The notes beneath the pieces are model-generated. The model worked only from the letters and a program-made list of their open reading frames with translations. It made no database searches and was not told the origin of the DNA. Shown here piece after piece: positions 32,481 through 45,050 of a stretch of 64,000 nucleotides of DNA. Position 1 is the stretch's first letter; every line of letters starts with the position of its first letter. The DNA comes from Adineta steineri (Eukaryota > Rotifera > Eurotatoria > Adinetida > Adinetidae): the NCBI GenBank assembly GCA_905250115.1, contig CAJNOI010000090.1, forward strand, positions 1 through 64,000. The letters are read 5' to 3'. The position numbers and the translations under genes were made by a program.

Positions 32481-35400
32481 TTACATACAATGCCATTTCT
32501 TGTATAACGTCGTACGGCGCACTTTTTGCAAAACTTTTTGAAATGATGACATATATGTAACTGATGGTATAACGAAAGTAATGAAAGTTAATAACGAAGG
32601 TACAAATGACATGAAATAGCCTGATAAAAAGAGCCATGGTATATCTCGTGACTGTGATTTCATACATCCGGATAAAACTGAAATTAGAAGACCTGGTAGT
32701 TTAAGAATCACGAGAAGAATTGATGAGATAAATAAATGTTTATATTTGATGAATTGTTGATATAGAACTTGACGTCGAACTATTTGTTGTTTTTTAACAT
32801 GAAAACGTATTCGAGTCATGCATAAAATAATAAGAATTGCTGATAGAATATTAATTGAAAATGGTACGATGAGATGGAAAATATTCACTGATGAAGCAAA
32901 ATCTTGAATAGCTGGTCGAGGATAACGAACAATACACCATGTTCGTTGATCACCAACGTCATCAACTAAACTTCGATAAATTGATTCATGAAGATAAGAA
33001 GTACATGTAAAGAGATAAACACTGAAAGTCATATATTTAGCAATTCGTTTGCTCTTTATATTGTTAAATTGAATACCGTGTATAATAGTAAATACTCGTT
33101 CAATAGCTACACAAGAAGCAAACCAATCATTAGCAGCAAGTAAAATTTTTATAACGAAATCAATTGAAAGACATTGTATTGTAAGTACAATATACGACGT
33201 AAGAATATTCAATTGAGTTATAACAAGAAAAATGAATTTGAGAGCAAATAGAAAAGTGATAAAAAGTGAATTAATTGCTCCTGTATATAGATAAACTCGA
33301 CAGCCGGTATCATCTGATGTTTCTGAATAAAATGTGGCTGCAGTAAGAGCGCCGTTTATGAGACCAAGTACACATATAAAAACACTGATGATAATGCTTA
33401 GTTTGAATGCTGCTGGTTGTTCAGACAATGTAACTCGTGGCCATATGTGATAACCTAAGATAGTATCGAGTGAAATACCAAAACCATATGTATAAAACTG
33501 GCATCGACTTCCATAATAGCATTCTGGACATGAACAGACTGCTGATGTTGGACATGTCGGATGATTTTGAAAGCATTCACCATTATTTTCACAGTAATCA
33601 TAACCTTGACACGTGTATGACATATTAAAATCAAATGGAAAACAATTAGCGTTGTGATCTTCTGTGCATAGACACATAAATTGTTCATCATCATAAAAAC
33701 AAGTTAAATCGAGATGTTTTTGACATGCTTTATGGTAATATTTAACACGTCTCAACAGAGAATAGGAAAGAATCGTTGAATTGAATAACTCATTAATAGG
33801 TAAACATCGATGAAATTCAGATGTTGAGATATTAGCAGCTGGAATATAGATTTGTTGTGTAAGAACCAAATAGAAAGACTTCTGTTGATGATTTGTTTTC
33901 ATTATTTCAACAAAAACGAGATGAAACGGGAATGATCGATACACCCGGATTGAGTTCTGTCCAAACGGGATGCGTTTGACCGTCGTTGTACGTTCTGGAT
34001 CGTTATTATCTATAACAGTGATGAAATGAATTAAAACCGATGATGGAATATCACTCATACCATGAGGAAAATGTATATCCAACTGTGCATCAATTTGCTC
34101 ACATGTCTTACCAGAAAAACCTTCATTGCACGCACATGTAAACAATGATGAGTATGCCAATGTCATACGAGGATTAACAGGAATACATGTGCCACCATGT
34201 GCACATGGATTCGAGGAACTACAAATCGAAGCAAAACTTATCAAACACCGAGAGCCGAATTTTCCTAGCGGACATACACATATAGACGATCCAATCGAGA
34301 CAGAATCTGGCAAACAATAATTGGGCGTAATTTCCGTTGGAATTTGGCAGGTTTTGCCTCGCCAACCATGATGAATACATCGACAAAAATATTCTCCAGT
34401 ATTCATATATGCAAAGCATTGTCCATGAGATCCACAAGAACAATTGGTATGGTCAGTTTTTAGTGGATTTGCGTATACAACTCGTACGGAGAGTTGAAAA
34501 GCGAGTCGATAAACAGGTAAGAAAAAATGTGTTATTGGAAATAGCCAACTTCCATGATAGATCACCGATGTTGATAGGGCATCGAATGCATCTATACGAA
34601 CAGAATATGACTTGTTAATATGTTTTGGTCGAGAGGTATATAAAAGATTGAGATTATATTTAAAATTGCAATCACGAATGCCCAAATAAGATATTTGTTC
34701 ATATGATTCAATTTCGTGTTCATCATTATCAATAAGCATGATCACAAATTGAAAATGTGTATGCCATAAAGCTGTACGAATTTGAAATGTAATACTAACA
34801 CGTTGATTTTGAAATTCACAACGCAATCCATAATATGCAGGCGGACAGAGGCATCGTTCTTCAGTATGTTCATAGATAAGAATACCACGATTGCAGATAT
34901 GGGCACGACGAAGATCGACATTATATTCTGTTGCCGTTGTTCTCTCCAGTTGCGACTCAAACATCACAGTTCTACTTTGCACATAGACCGGTAACAACAA
35001 TCGTGATCGTAGTGAAAAATATGGTCTGTCTTCTGGCATAGAATTAGCGCTATCTGCAATAAAATGAATAATAGATATACTGTATGGTGTCGTAGTAGCT
35101 TTTATATAATGAATAGTTATTCGAAAAACCTACGATACTCCACAATACAGATTGCGGATGACAACGAGATTCACACATTTTGCTCATCTATCCTCGTTCT
35201 AAATCAAATCTCTATAACGATTAAGGAATCAATGAATCTTAATGTCTTTTTCATCGATATCTTAATTCTTTGACACTAAACGATGATATACGCTATATGA
35301 TTTTATTGAATATATATTTTGTAGTAGCTGCACTTTTTTATCCTTTCTTTACATTGTGTTTGTTTCTTCTATATTTCTATATGTTGGATAAACCTTACTA

Positions 35401-38135
35401 TTACGATATAATTTCATTTGAGAAAAATCTTTTTGTATGATACGTACATATAGCCAGGTCATGAAGATCACATAAAAATTGGTAGCTGTTTACTGATATG
35501 TTCGTTTTCTCAAAAATCATAGGACACAGCTTTGGATTAAATACGGATTCATTAGTTTTATTGTGTGTAGCACTCCCGCAGATCTTCGGGTTTTCATCGT
35601 CTTGGAACGATCTTGGACAATCACGTGCTCCATTACATACTGTGGACACTACAATACACTTTGTTGTTTGGCTATGAAAAATGAAAAAGATATGAAAACA
35701 ATTCGAATATTTCAAATTAAAACTAGACTCACTTATCATTACAACGGTATCGATGTAGTGGCATTAATGAAGGATATTCTTCTCGACAAAACGATCTTTC
35801 GTCTGAGGCGCCAAAGCAATCAATGATGCCGTTATTAGTTAACGCTAAGGGCAAACAGATCAATTCAAAAGTGTTTATCGATATACATAAATGATGATTG
35901 GGACTACATGGTGAGCCAGGACAATTTGTTTCATCTTCTCCATTATCACACTGCCATTGACCGTCGCATCGTGTGTATTGATTATTACATGACCATTCTT
36001 CACAATTTGACTCATCTGTTTCTTTTTCGGGATCGTCTGGAGCAGCTTCTCTACTAACAAAACCATCACATAAAAGTGTAAAATGAATAGGACGTATTTG
36101 CTTTTCGTCATCATCCAACGGACAATCTGATTTACCATCGAGGATATTGATAGACGAAATACATATGTCATTCATGCCAGCACATTTGTAACGGTATTTG
36201 TATGAACAAATTTCTTTATGGTTATTTTTATCTTCATCATCCCGAAAATAGCAATCGTACGTGCCATCCAAAAGACGATTTTTTGAAATATATTTGTTCA
36301 TTCCAATACAACGATATAAAGTTGAATGAGATGAATTAGTCGATAATGAGAATTCATCATCTTTACTAGCATTCTCACTGACGTGAGTTAAACAAGTAGC
36401 AACGAGTTGAGTTGTTAGTTTAACTAATGCTAACCATGTATTCGCATTGTGCGTCATAAAAATATCAAATATGTCATCAGTGCGATAACATTGTAACGTC
36501 GAATCATTTAGAAGATCCTTACCCAAAGCTATAAGCGAATCAGTAAGCAACGGACAAAGATCTAACCTGTAACATATATAATCAGGGGTCTTGAGACGTC
36601 TTCGACATGCAACAGAAGTACATTCTTTCAAAATTTGACGGATAGAAAGTGAATACACAAGTCGGACGTGACCATAAGCGATTGGTAATAATGGAAATGG
36701 CAATGTGTCATATAGGCAATGCTGTTCAAGTAAAAGTACGCATACTTCATTCCTACACTCGCAATCTTGATCCTAAAAAAATCATTTAGATTATAGTATA
36801 ATATTAAACTATGAAAATATTCGATTTAGTGATTTTACAGTGAAGATTTATCAAAATTCTTAAGGGTGAGGACGATTTTCGCTGAGGAAACTAAAAAATA
36901 ATAGAGTACAAAAAAAATTATCACTATTATAAAGCAATGAAATTTGAATGAAGTTTGTCAGAAAAATATACGCAAATATTGATAATGACATCGATCGCTA
37001 TTAAGTTATATACAATCTACATATATCGTTAAGTTGTGATTCGAATAAAACCTTGAAAATATGAATTCACTATAAAGATCTTTCACGAGAGTTTGTTTTA
37101 GCAAAGACTTTGTCTATTAACCTGCCAAAAAACTCCCGAGAAAAATATACAATGTACGATTGGGTATATGATACTGCTCAGATTTCTCTAACAAAAACTG
37201 AAATTATGCGATTTTCTCTACAAAGTACTAATAAGGAAGAAAATATTTTTCAAAGTTTTTGAAAAATATCATACCTTAACGAGAAATTCGATTTCCAATA
37301 GACAAATGATCGCATGCCAACAATTATCTTGTAAATGCATGTTCGCTTCGCGCGACACAAGTGCTTGAGTCCGTCGAATTCCAGGAGTGTTCTCTGAACA
37401 TATATCGGAACAAACACCATAACCACAAACTTCTTCATTTGGATGTGTGCACATTGTTTCTTCACACCGAAATGCCACATCACCTTGACACTGTAATGGA
37501 TAGTTTGATGGCATGCGAAAAATGATCTCATCTGTTCGATCCAAACAATCCGGGCTAAACATAGCATCACGATAAAAATCACCTGGAATACACTGCATCC
37601 CATTACGACATCGATATTGATCAGCTGAACATTCTGTTTTTTCAAATTCTGAACAGAGAATTTCCGTTTCATCTTGACTACCATTTAAACAATCGATTTT
37701 ACCATCGCATACTTCACGCCAATCAAGACATAAAGGTTGTGGTCCACGATCACATTTCAAATGAGTATAACATGTACCATTTGTTATATCAAATTGTAAA
37801 TCGGGAAATATTTTTTTTTCTCTATAAATACTTTTCAGGATATCGGCAAACGAATGTAATGTCAAAACATTCTTAAGAAAAATAATGATAAAATAAATCT
37901 TTTGATAATACAAACAAACATGTAAATCATAAGCAGAGCTGGACGAGTCCGAGTTATGACCAGTCTTCTTATAAAGGATATGCGGTCTATTTTTTCTGAA
38001 GGATATAAGAGTGGTATATGAATTCAAAAAAATAACATTCACATTCTTTCCCTGTCCCGATTCAGGCCATAAGGAAGTATTTAACCTTTTGACGGGCGGT
38101 GGTCCATATACGAACCGCTTTTTGGTTTTTGACAA
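32481..38135 (-). CDS. LDLa/EGF-7TM chimeric receptor, 1565 residues
   Basis: Four exons, 38135-37275, 36772-35733, 35671-35448 and 35053-32481, join in phase (4698 nt, no stop). The N-terminal half carries at least five LDL-receptor class A-like modules (CDGKIDCLNGSQDE, CRNGMQCIPG, CDGQWQCDNGEDETNC, CNGARDCPRSFQDDE). The third quarter has EGF-like modules (CLCPPAYYGLRCE, CACNEGFSGKTCEQ, CSCPECYYGSRCQ). The C-terminal ~280 residues form a rhodopsin-like 7TM domain: TM1 near KLSIIISVFICVLGLINGAL, an ASCVAIERVFT sequence in the TM3/ERY region, and TM7 FITFVIPSVTYM. Bdelloids have many such large adhesion-like receptors. The ligand is unknown. The 38135 start lacks a signal peptide, so an upstream exon may be missing or beyond recognition. 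Confidence 0.8.
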
Positions 38136-38250
38136 AAGGACTATAATCTACTATGAAAAATGACTCTGATAAAAAGAGCAACACAACGACATAACTTAAA
38201 TTAGTTTCTTGTAACTCAGACACATTTCTATAATTATCTTGCCCTCTCAC

Positions 38251-38470
38251 AGAAAATGTTTAACTACAATCTTCCAATCAGTCAAGATGACCAACGTATG
38301 ATAATACACGAATCTATGGATTCGCGTGTGGAGTACGGTTATCAGGATCTGGACATCAGCACTGAAGGAGAATCGTAGGCTAGGTCAAGTGTGGCCTTTT
38401 ATATCGATGCTGAGTTTTGATACCTAAAAAAGCTGTCGCCCTCTCTAATCACAAATGAAACTAAGTAAAG
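38251..38470. other. Spacer upstream of receptor gene
   Basis: No exon seen. Contains the inverted pair GAATC(T)ATGGATTCG near 38310. Confidence 0.4.
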
Positions 38471-39519
38471 CTACAGTAGAACCTCCCATCGTGGAGATCT
38501 CCTTATAGCGGACGCTTCCAATTCCGACGGAGCAGTTTTTGCTGCAAATAAACCTCTACATAGTGGACCGTCTTTATAATGGGCACCTTCTCATAGTGAA
38601 CATTTTTGAAAGTCCTACTTGTGAAGTTTTGCTAGAAATAAACCTCTTTATAGCGGACACTATTACATACACGGTGGTTTAAAAGTCATTTCATCGAGAA
38701 AAAAATTGAATAACTATGTAACGGTGTGATCGAACATGCCTATTTTATCCACCGAACGTAGGGTCTTGTCCATATTCTAAATGCAGCCGATCAAGATTGA
38801 TAAGAACTTTTGTGGAGCATAACAGGTATCCCTCGTACCTGTGACATACTAAAGTTATTTTTCAAGATCTGTAATGGTACTCGGCAACGGTTCTTGCTAA
38901 CCTCGACTGGTTGAATTTAGAACATAAACATGGCTCCACTCATGGTGAAAAAAATGAGCACGACTGATCGAACCGTTAGATAGCTACTCAATTTTTGTGT
39001 TTATAAAGTGATATTTGATCCATCCGTGTTTACATAAGATGGATGTATGTGGACAGTCTAAGAATTCCCAGGTCGATGTTTCCTGAAGCAGCATTTCCAC
39101 GAGTTTCCGGCGAAAACCCTCGAAAAACTCACCATTCCCGGTATGAACCCTGCCCGAAAATGACAGGAATTCGATCCTGGGTCCAGGACCTGGGCTCAGT
39201 TCCGGGCGGGATCAGGTGGATCCGATCACCGGATCCATTCGACGGGAATACTGCTTCCATGAAATCTTTAGAATACCACAGAACCGGCCGTTTCCGTGCC
39301 GGAATGTTCGATCTGGGTTTTCACAACCGAGATATAACTGTATGTCACCAAGGTATTTCTCAATAACCACACTGTACTCAGCTTCCTATTTTATACGACA
39401 GCATTCTTCAAGGCGCGAGAAACATTCACACGGTGTATAAAAGCTTTTTACTCAGAAAAGGCACAATCTCTATATAGTGGACACTTCTCTAAAGTGGATA
39501 CTTTTATAAAGTCCAAATA
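38471..39519. mobile_element. Tigger/pogo-like terminal sequences (non-autonomous remnants)
   Basis: At 38473 the sequence ACAGTAGAACCTCCCATCG followed by CTTATAGCGGACGCTTCCA, and further CCTCTACATAGTGGACC and CTCTTTATAGCGGACACTAT blocks, has the character of Tigger/pogo-family ends (CAGTAGAACCTC then ATAGCGGAC repeats). A second block, CAATCTCTATATAGTGGACACTTCTCTAAAGTGG, is in the same orientation at 39466 and runs into the N gap. Between them (38750-39440) is GC-richer DNA without transposase motifs. The same-direction blocks suggest two elements, or an element whose right end lies in the gap. Confidence 0.55.
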
Positions 39520-39619
39520 NNNNNNNNNNNNNNNNNNNNNNNNNNNNNNNNNNNNNNNNNNNNNNNNNNNNNNNNNNNNNNNNNNNNNNNNNNNNNNNNN
39601 NNNNNNNNNNNNNNNNNNN
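39520..39619. other. 100-N assembly gap
   Basis: Exactly 100 N. It separates Tigger-like sequence from a coding exon and probably hides a repeat. Confidence 0.95.
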
Positions 39620-39703
39620 GCAGAAAATCCTGAACAAGCTCGTGAATGGTGGGAATATTCGGAGAAAATCGTTGCCGAAAAGATCAAAGAACGTCAATAT
39701 TAG
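39620..39703 (+). CDS. C-terminal exon fragment, probably SDR (retinol dehydrogenase-like)
   Basis: Immediately after the gap the frame reads AENPEQAREWWEYSEKIVAE, then KIKERQY and a stop at 39701-39703. This pattern, a small loop then (L/W)W..SE.(L/I)V.EK, is typical of the C-terminus of retinol-dehydrogenase/WW-oxidoreductase-like short-chain dehydrogenases. The catalytic part would lie in the gap or has been displaced; the sequence left of the gap is mobile DNA. AATAAA-like signals follow near 39773-39800. Confidence 0.45.
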   Translation, partial: AENPEQAREWWEYSEKIVAEKIKERQY

Positions 39704-40355
39704 GTTGACTCAAACAATAATCTCAATTATAAGTAACATATTTTCATCTTCGTTTTTCATGTTTAATATATAAAAATAAATATAATAAATAAAGATATTA
39801 AAAAAAAAATTAATTTTTAATACGAACCTTTCATATTATATCGTTATATAGTCGACCAACATAATCTCTGTAAATAAATTAAATTCTTCAAATTGCTTTT
39901 CAGTTTGACGTATTTCAATATAAAATAAAACTGAAAGAACTTAAAACATTTTCGAAGTTGCTTTTATAGTCAGGTTAATAAGTTTGAATTATAAAACTAA
40001 TTTCAAGAAAAAAAGAACTATTCTATATGTTGATTTTTTCTGCAGTGAATTGGTGGTCATCTGACAAAGAACAGAGCGATTTGCTATTAATTCTTTCATC
40101 AAGTGTATAAATTTACTGGATTGCAGCGCAATAGATTACGATATCATATTATTGGTTAAAAAGAGGAGGACGATTTCCTAAGTATCACGCGTTTAAGTAA
40201 AACACGGAAAATAAATGTTGGTACGTGTATTATGACAATGTTTTTATCAGTACCATGTTTATGAGAACAGAAGCAGCTGTAATAGATAAGAGAGATTAAA
40301 TCGAAATATATATAATCGAATATACATTCTTATACGCTCGTTATTTGAAAACAAG
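39704..40355. other. Intergenic region and promoter of the secreted protein gene
   Basis: AT-rich; no exon seen. A TATATATAA element at about 40309 sits ~47 bp before the ATG at 40356 and may be a TATA box. Confidence 0.35.
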
Positions 40356-40940
40356 ATGAGTACCACTGTATTCACTTTACTACTCCTTCTTCTAGTTGGA
40401 AGTCAAGCAAATGGAAAACCCCTTCTATTTCTTCCTGAACACATGCTACCACCACCTGGTGTTACCTTTACTTGGGCCTACGATCTTGTAATGGGAGCTA
40501 TGCGACTCCCTAGCAAGTATACAGTGCAAGCTATTCTTGCTCCAGATTTGACAACAATAATTGGATATCGTAATTTGTTTGAATCAGAATACGGCATAAC
40601 CTATAAAGTTTCTTTCACAAACAGCACCTATTATCAAGCGAACATAGATTTGAATACGCGTGAGTGTGTCAATATCCAATTTCTAACAGCTAATTGTGCA
40701 GGATGGTCAAATGTCGAAATGCAAAGATACGATAATAAGTGTCAAACTCATCCGGTCAGCTTCGAAATTATTACTCATGAAACTTTAACTGCATACTCGT
40801 CCAGAACTGATCCCAAGCGTCCACTGAGTGTAATAGAAACGCAGACTACATTCAGTATGCCAGGAACAATAACTTTAACGTACCAATTTACGTCAGAAGC
40901 TGAAGAGAGTTCATTTCCATCCGTTAAATGTTACTTTTAG
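40356..40940 (+). CDS. Small secreted protein of unknown function, 194 residues
   Basis: Single-exon frame starting with a clear signal peptide (MSTTVFTLLLLLLVGSQANG, residues 1-20). The mature part has five cysteines, including CVNIQFLTANC, KCQTHP and a C-terminal KCYF, and N-glycosylation sites (NST). It is rich in Thr/Tyr/Ser, consistent with a beta-rich extracellular fold. No family is recognised. The ATG at 40356 is preceded by AACAAG and a TATA-like element. AATAAA at about 40951 could be the polyadenylation signal. Confidence 0.75.
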   Translation: MSTTVFTLLLLLLVGSQANGKPLLFLPEHMLPPPGVTFTWAYDLVMGAMRLPSKYTVQAILAPDLTTIIGYRNLFESEYGITYKVSFTNSTYYQANIDLNTRECVNIQFLTANCAGWSNVEMQRYDNKCQTHPVSFEIITHETLTAYSSRTDPKRPLSVIETQTTFSMPGTITLTYQFTSEAEESSFPSVKCYF

Positions 40941-41915
40941 AAAGAAAGAAAAATAAATATGCTTTAGAGCACTGATGAATAGAATTCGAATGCTATCTTG
41001 TATTCTTATAAAAGAATCAACTTCTTGTTTTTTTATTCTTTTGAATTATAGATTCACTAAGAAAGCATGCAGCAAACTATACACAATTGTAAGATTGATA
41101 TTTTTCTAAAATGAAATAAATGCTATCGTTCAGTGTATGATTTGATCAAAAAAGATGATGACCATCAGCGAATTCAGTCAGTTTATTATCAACTTTCACT
41201 TGATTTGACTGCACCCTGTTCTTTTTAAACCATATAATCAGGAAAGAATCTTCTGTTTGGTCTGATATACCTTGTTTTTCTATTTGATACCAATCATGAA
41301 ACTGGCTCCAACTAGGCGTACACTGTAGTAGAATTCAGCACTTAATAAACGTCCAAGTCATTCAGTAGTAATTATGGTTTCATTCATATTTGTAAATGGT
41401 ACTTCCAAGTGTTTCACATGAGTGGATATCATCAAACAAATATCATCTGCAGTTAAGCAAGATTTCTTATTTAGTAATCTCACTAGTGAAGAACACAAAC
41501 AAATAAAAATGATCGATGTTTTAAAATAATTTATATCAACTGGTATTGAATATAAATGTTATTCGACAATAAAAATCAGACACATGAGAATCTTCAACAT
41601 TTATTTCTTCGATTACGTCTGCCCTCTATAATATTTTTTCACTAATTGATGTATATAGTGTGGCCAATAGAATTTTATTGCCGTCATTACACGAGATTCC
41701 GTAGTGATTAAAGAATTGGCTTTTTCCAAGTATTATCGAATGAGTAATATTTATAATTAATTCTATCGTTCTAACTCTTTATACTTATATTAATCTTATT
41801 TCACAAAATTCAATGATAATGTTGTAAAATCAATTCACATTCAAACTTTAATCAAAATTATTTATTATTTTATTTTTAATAATATCAAGGTTTTATTTAT
41901 TTCTAGATAATAGTA
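40941..41915. other. Intergenic, no gene seen
   Basis: AT-rich DNA without supportable exons, RNA genes or terminal repeats. TTTATTTCTAG just before 41907 could be a 3' splice site of a leader intron for the next gene. Confidence 0.5.
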
Positions 41916-42725
41916 ATGGCACAATCTCCTCTTGATATACCAGCAGATCATGATCATAAAAAACCCAACCATATGATCTTTTGGCTCGATGCCTCGATCG
42001 GTAATCCAAAAGAATATACACATTTAAAAAAAGCCTTTGGAAGTAACACAGATCCACGCTGCGAAACGTGGACTATGCTCAATGACGAGGATTACCATAA
42101 TATGTTGGTTGAGGATGATGCCGTAACAGTATCATTCGGAGGTGTACAATTTCTTTTGCAAGCATTTGACAACGAAAAAGATTGCTTAAAAGCTTTTGAA
42201 GCAAACCAAGATAAGCACATCTTCTTTATTACTTCTGGAAAATTGGGAGAACACACTGTACCGAAAGTTATTGAACAATATCGAAATATTTTTACTGATC
42301 CAATCAATAATAAGCCATATTCATCGGTGTATGTTTACTGTCATAATATTGAATTTCAATTAGAGTGGACAATGGATTATTTAGACTACATTCAAGTATT
42401 TAACTTCGATGCAGATTTGTTACAACGTATGACTCGTGATATTGCTGAATATTTTATTGAGCGATGTAAACGACTCCGTCAAGACACTGATATAGAAGGA
42501 GCACTTCAACGTTTGCACTGGGCAAAGAGACTTTGGCATCAGTATGATAAAATGGACCAGAATATATCTACAGATAAACCTCGACCTGTGAAAGAAAGCC
42601 AAAAAATGAAAGAGATCAATAAACTAATCGAAGAAATTGAATCTGAACTCCCTAAAAATGAATCTGATGAAGATGCTGCGAACAGTGATAATGATTATAC
42701 CCAATCTGGTGAACCGACTGGCTAG
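41916..42725 (+). CDS. Bdelloid-type solo N-terminal domain protein, 269 residues
   Basis: Residues about 18-165 (MIFWLDASIGNPKEYTHLKK, IFFITSGKLGEHTVPKVIEQ, SSVYVYCHNIEFQLEW, DYLDYIQVFNF) match a Rossmann/receiver-like domain that, as I recall, is common at the N-terminus of bdelloid proteins with C-terminal TPR/kinesin-light-chain or ADP-ribosyltransferase modules. Here the usual C-terminal enzymatic or repeat part is absent; the tail is acidic and low complexity (ESELPKNESDEDAANSDNDY). Single exon, intact frame, no membrane segment, so probably cytosolic. Exact function unknown. Confidence 0.65.
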   Translation: MAQSPLDIPADHDHKKPNHMIFWLDASIGNPKEYTHLKKAFGSNTDPRCETWTMLNDEDYHNMLVEDDAVTVSFGGVQFLLQAFDNEKDCLKAFEANQDKHIFFITSGKLGEHTVPKVIEQYRNIFTDPINNKPYSSVYVYCHNIEFQLEWTMDYLDYIQVFNFDADLLQRMTRDIAEYFIERCKRLRQDTDIEGALQRLHWAKRLWHQYDKMDQNISTDKPRPVKESQKMKEINKLIEEIESELPKNESDEDAANSDNDYTQSGEPTG

Positions 42726-43229
42726 TGAATTTACCATCGTTAATTATTGCTTGTCAACTAGTTCTATTTCTGTGTTAATCTCGATACTTTTCATGTTTAA
42801 TTTATAGCCAAAAAAAATAAAAAAAAAAATTATACCTCGTTTTTTAGAAAAGTAACTCGTTTCACTAAATATTGCATAAGTACTGACATCACATGAAAGT
42901 ATCTATTTCCTCCTATTTTGTAACAAAGTATATTAGCCATGAAAGGCATCAAGAACTTATCAACGGTAATCATTTTTGGATTGCATAAAACAAAAGTGGT
43001 CTCTGATAGTAAAAGCATTTTATTATGATTAACTTCCTTCAATCAAATATTTACTACAAAGTTAACGAATGAATCTCGACACAATAATAACGCTGATATT
43101 TAAAAGAAATGTCAAAAGCAAAATATGCCTGTTAACTTTATGTTTGTGGCATCGCCATTTAATTCTCAAAAAAATATATTCAATTTGATTATACATTGAG
43201 TGTTACAACCATATTAATTTCTTGTCATT
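42726..43229. other. Convergent 3' intergenic region
   Basis: Non-coding AT-rich sequence between two convergent genes, with AATAAAAAAA near 42817. No further gene seen. Confidence 0.5.
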
Positions 43230-44249
43230 TTAGTTCTGCATCTGATTAATTGAACGTGGTAGTTGCCTCAAGGTTGAACCAGTATTCATTTCAATTTTCT
43301 GTCTTGTCAAAACTCCAATACGATTATTTGAATGAGCTTCATCTGAACAGCGAATAAATCGTAGGAAATCTTGTCGATAACATGATGATGAAATAATATA
43401 CGCATAGAAATTACATGCATAACTCACATATAAGAATATATTAGTCATATCTGAAACTAATGTTTCTAGTGCTAAACGATAGGATGCTTTTACAACTGAT
43501 GATGTTATACTTTGATAGATATTGAATGTTGCAAAAGGTACTATTGGAATAATAACTGTAATAATTTGTAACAATATCATTTTTGTTAAACCTCTTTGGA
43601 ATGTACCGCGTACTTGAACAGCAGTTATTGATGTTATATTACGATATGTTAGAAAACCACTAATAATCAATATTGTACCTGGTAATACACCAAGAAAAAC
43701 AGGACGTAAAAAATAACTTCCATATAATACAAAGCCAGAATTCATTACAGAACATTTCGTTGATATGTTACCTGTTGTTGTTTTGACTTCAACAATTGTA
43801 TAGAAAATTAAATATGATATATTATGACCAATAACTACTAGAATAGCAATAGAAATGGCAAGTTTTGCTGTACTCAATTGACTTCGTTTTCGCCATTGTA
43901 CATTTCGACAAGTTAATAAAAATCTGTCAATAGAAGCAAAACAAATTGTTGTTAGAGCCATAAGAGAACCAATATAAGAAAAAAATAAACGACTTTTACA
44001 CCAGAAAATATTGGTTGACGATGCATCTATACCAAAACCTATAGATATCATTCTTGGAAAAAGACCAAAGGATAATGCAATGAGATTGAAAATTGATGAA
44101 ATAAGTAATAAAAATGAAGATGAATTTGATCGTGTGGAGAATAAAATACAAATATTAATTATATTTCCAATAAAACCAAAAGCAAAAATAGGCAAACCGA
44201 AATAAATGCTAAAATACGTATCGATGCTAGTAAATGATGCTGTAGACAT
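43230..44249 (-). CDS. Rhodopsin-class 7TM receptor (peptide/FMRFamide-receptor-like)
   Basis: Single exon. I choose the internal start MSTASFTSIDTYF at 44249 because the 24 residues before it do not look extracellular. Seven hydrophobic segments: FGLPIFAFGFIGNIINICIL (TM1, with the GN), a TM2 ending GLFPRMI, TM3 YIGSLMALTTICFASIDRFL (DRF in place of DRY), TM4 ISIAILVVIGHNISYLIFY, TM5 FLGVLPGTILIISGF, TM6 IITVIIPIVPFATFNIY and TM7 IFLYVSYACNFYAYIISS (FYAY in the NPxxY position). A Cys before TM3 and a conserved C-terminal basic tail are present. Rotifer genomes hold many divergent peptide-type receptors of this kind. The ligand is unknown. Confidence 0.8.
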   Translation of the reverse strand: MSTASFTSIDTYFSIYFGLPIFAFGFIGNIINICILFSTRSNSSSFLLLISSIFNLIALSFGLFPRMISIGFGIDASSTNIFWCKSRLFFSYIGSLMALTTICFASIDRFLLTCRNVQWRKRSQLSTAKLAISIAILVVIGHNISYLIFYTIVEVKTTTGNISTKCSVMNSGFVLYGSYFLRPVFLGVLPGTILIISGFLTYRNITSITAVQVRGTFQRGLTKMILLQIITVIIPIVPFATFNIYQSITSSVVKASYRLALETLVSDMTNIFLYVSYACNFYAYIISSSCYRQDFLRFIRCSDEAHSNNRIGVLTRQKIEMNTGSTLRQLPRSINQMQN

Positions 44250-44321
44250 TGTTAGAATATTTATTTTGTGTAGTTGTAATATATTAGAATGACGATATAT
44301 ATATATGGTGATATCTGGCAT

Positions 44322-45050
44322 GACAGTTTGAAATAAGATTCTATCTGCGTCGTCGTCATCATCTTATTTATTTGTCAAAAACAGAAACTAGTCTGCACTT
44401 ATTATCAATATCATCCAAATTACTTTCTACCTACACATTTATAATAAAATATTTTTCAGAAAATCTTCTCAATACAAAAAAAACATATTGTTTCTTTTTA
44501 TAAGTACCAGTCTTTTACTTGGACTTCATGAAAATACTTCATATTTTCGTCCTACATTTTTTTGTATGAAAAATAATTACTAGCTAAAGAAAAAAATAAA
44601 TATCCATTAAATGTATTATAAACATACATTATACATACCTATATATTTTTATGGATTTATTTAATTCATATGCAATAGATTTCTTTTCTTTTTGTCAATA
44701 TATGATGAAGCATTACTTTACTACACATATACATATCTTTTAAATACAAAGTGCAATTAAATATTTACACTCAATTTTGTTTTCTATAGATTATTAAACG
44801 AAACATTTTTTTGATCTTCGTGTCATTAATACACAATATTCAAGTCTTATACTTGATTCAATAATAACTGGTTTCTATAAACTTTGACCGAAGGGTAATC
44901 GGGATCGAGGAACACGAATCTGATGTTAGTTTTTTTGAAAATTTTTTTAGAGAACCATTTTGTAGATAAAAAGCGGTTCTTTAAAGAAAGAGCTGAGCGA
45001 GTGTTACTTGTTTTATAAAATATTGTTCATATTTAGAAAATCATTCTTTT
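44322..45050. other. Divergent intergenic region
   Basis: About 730 bp between divergently transcribed receptor and channel genes. AT-rich; no element or exon identified. Confidence 0.5.

Noticed and set aside
42092..42602. Antisense ORFs under the solo-domain gene
   Set aside because: Shadows of the plus-strand coding sequence.
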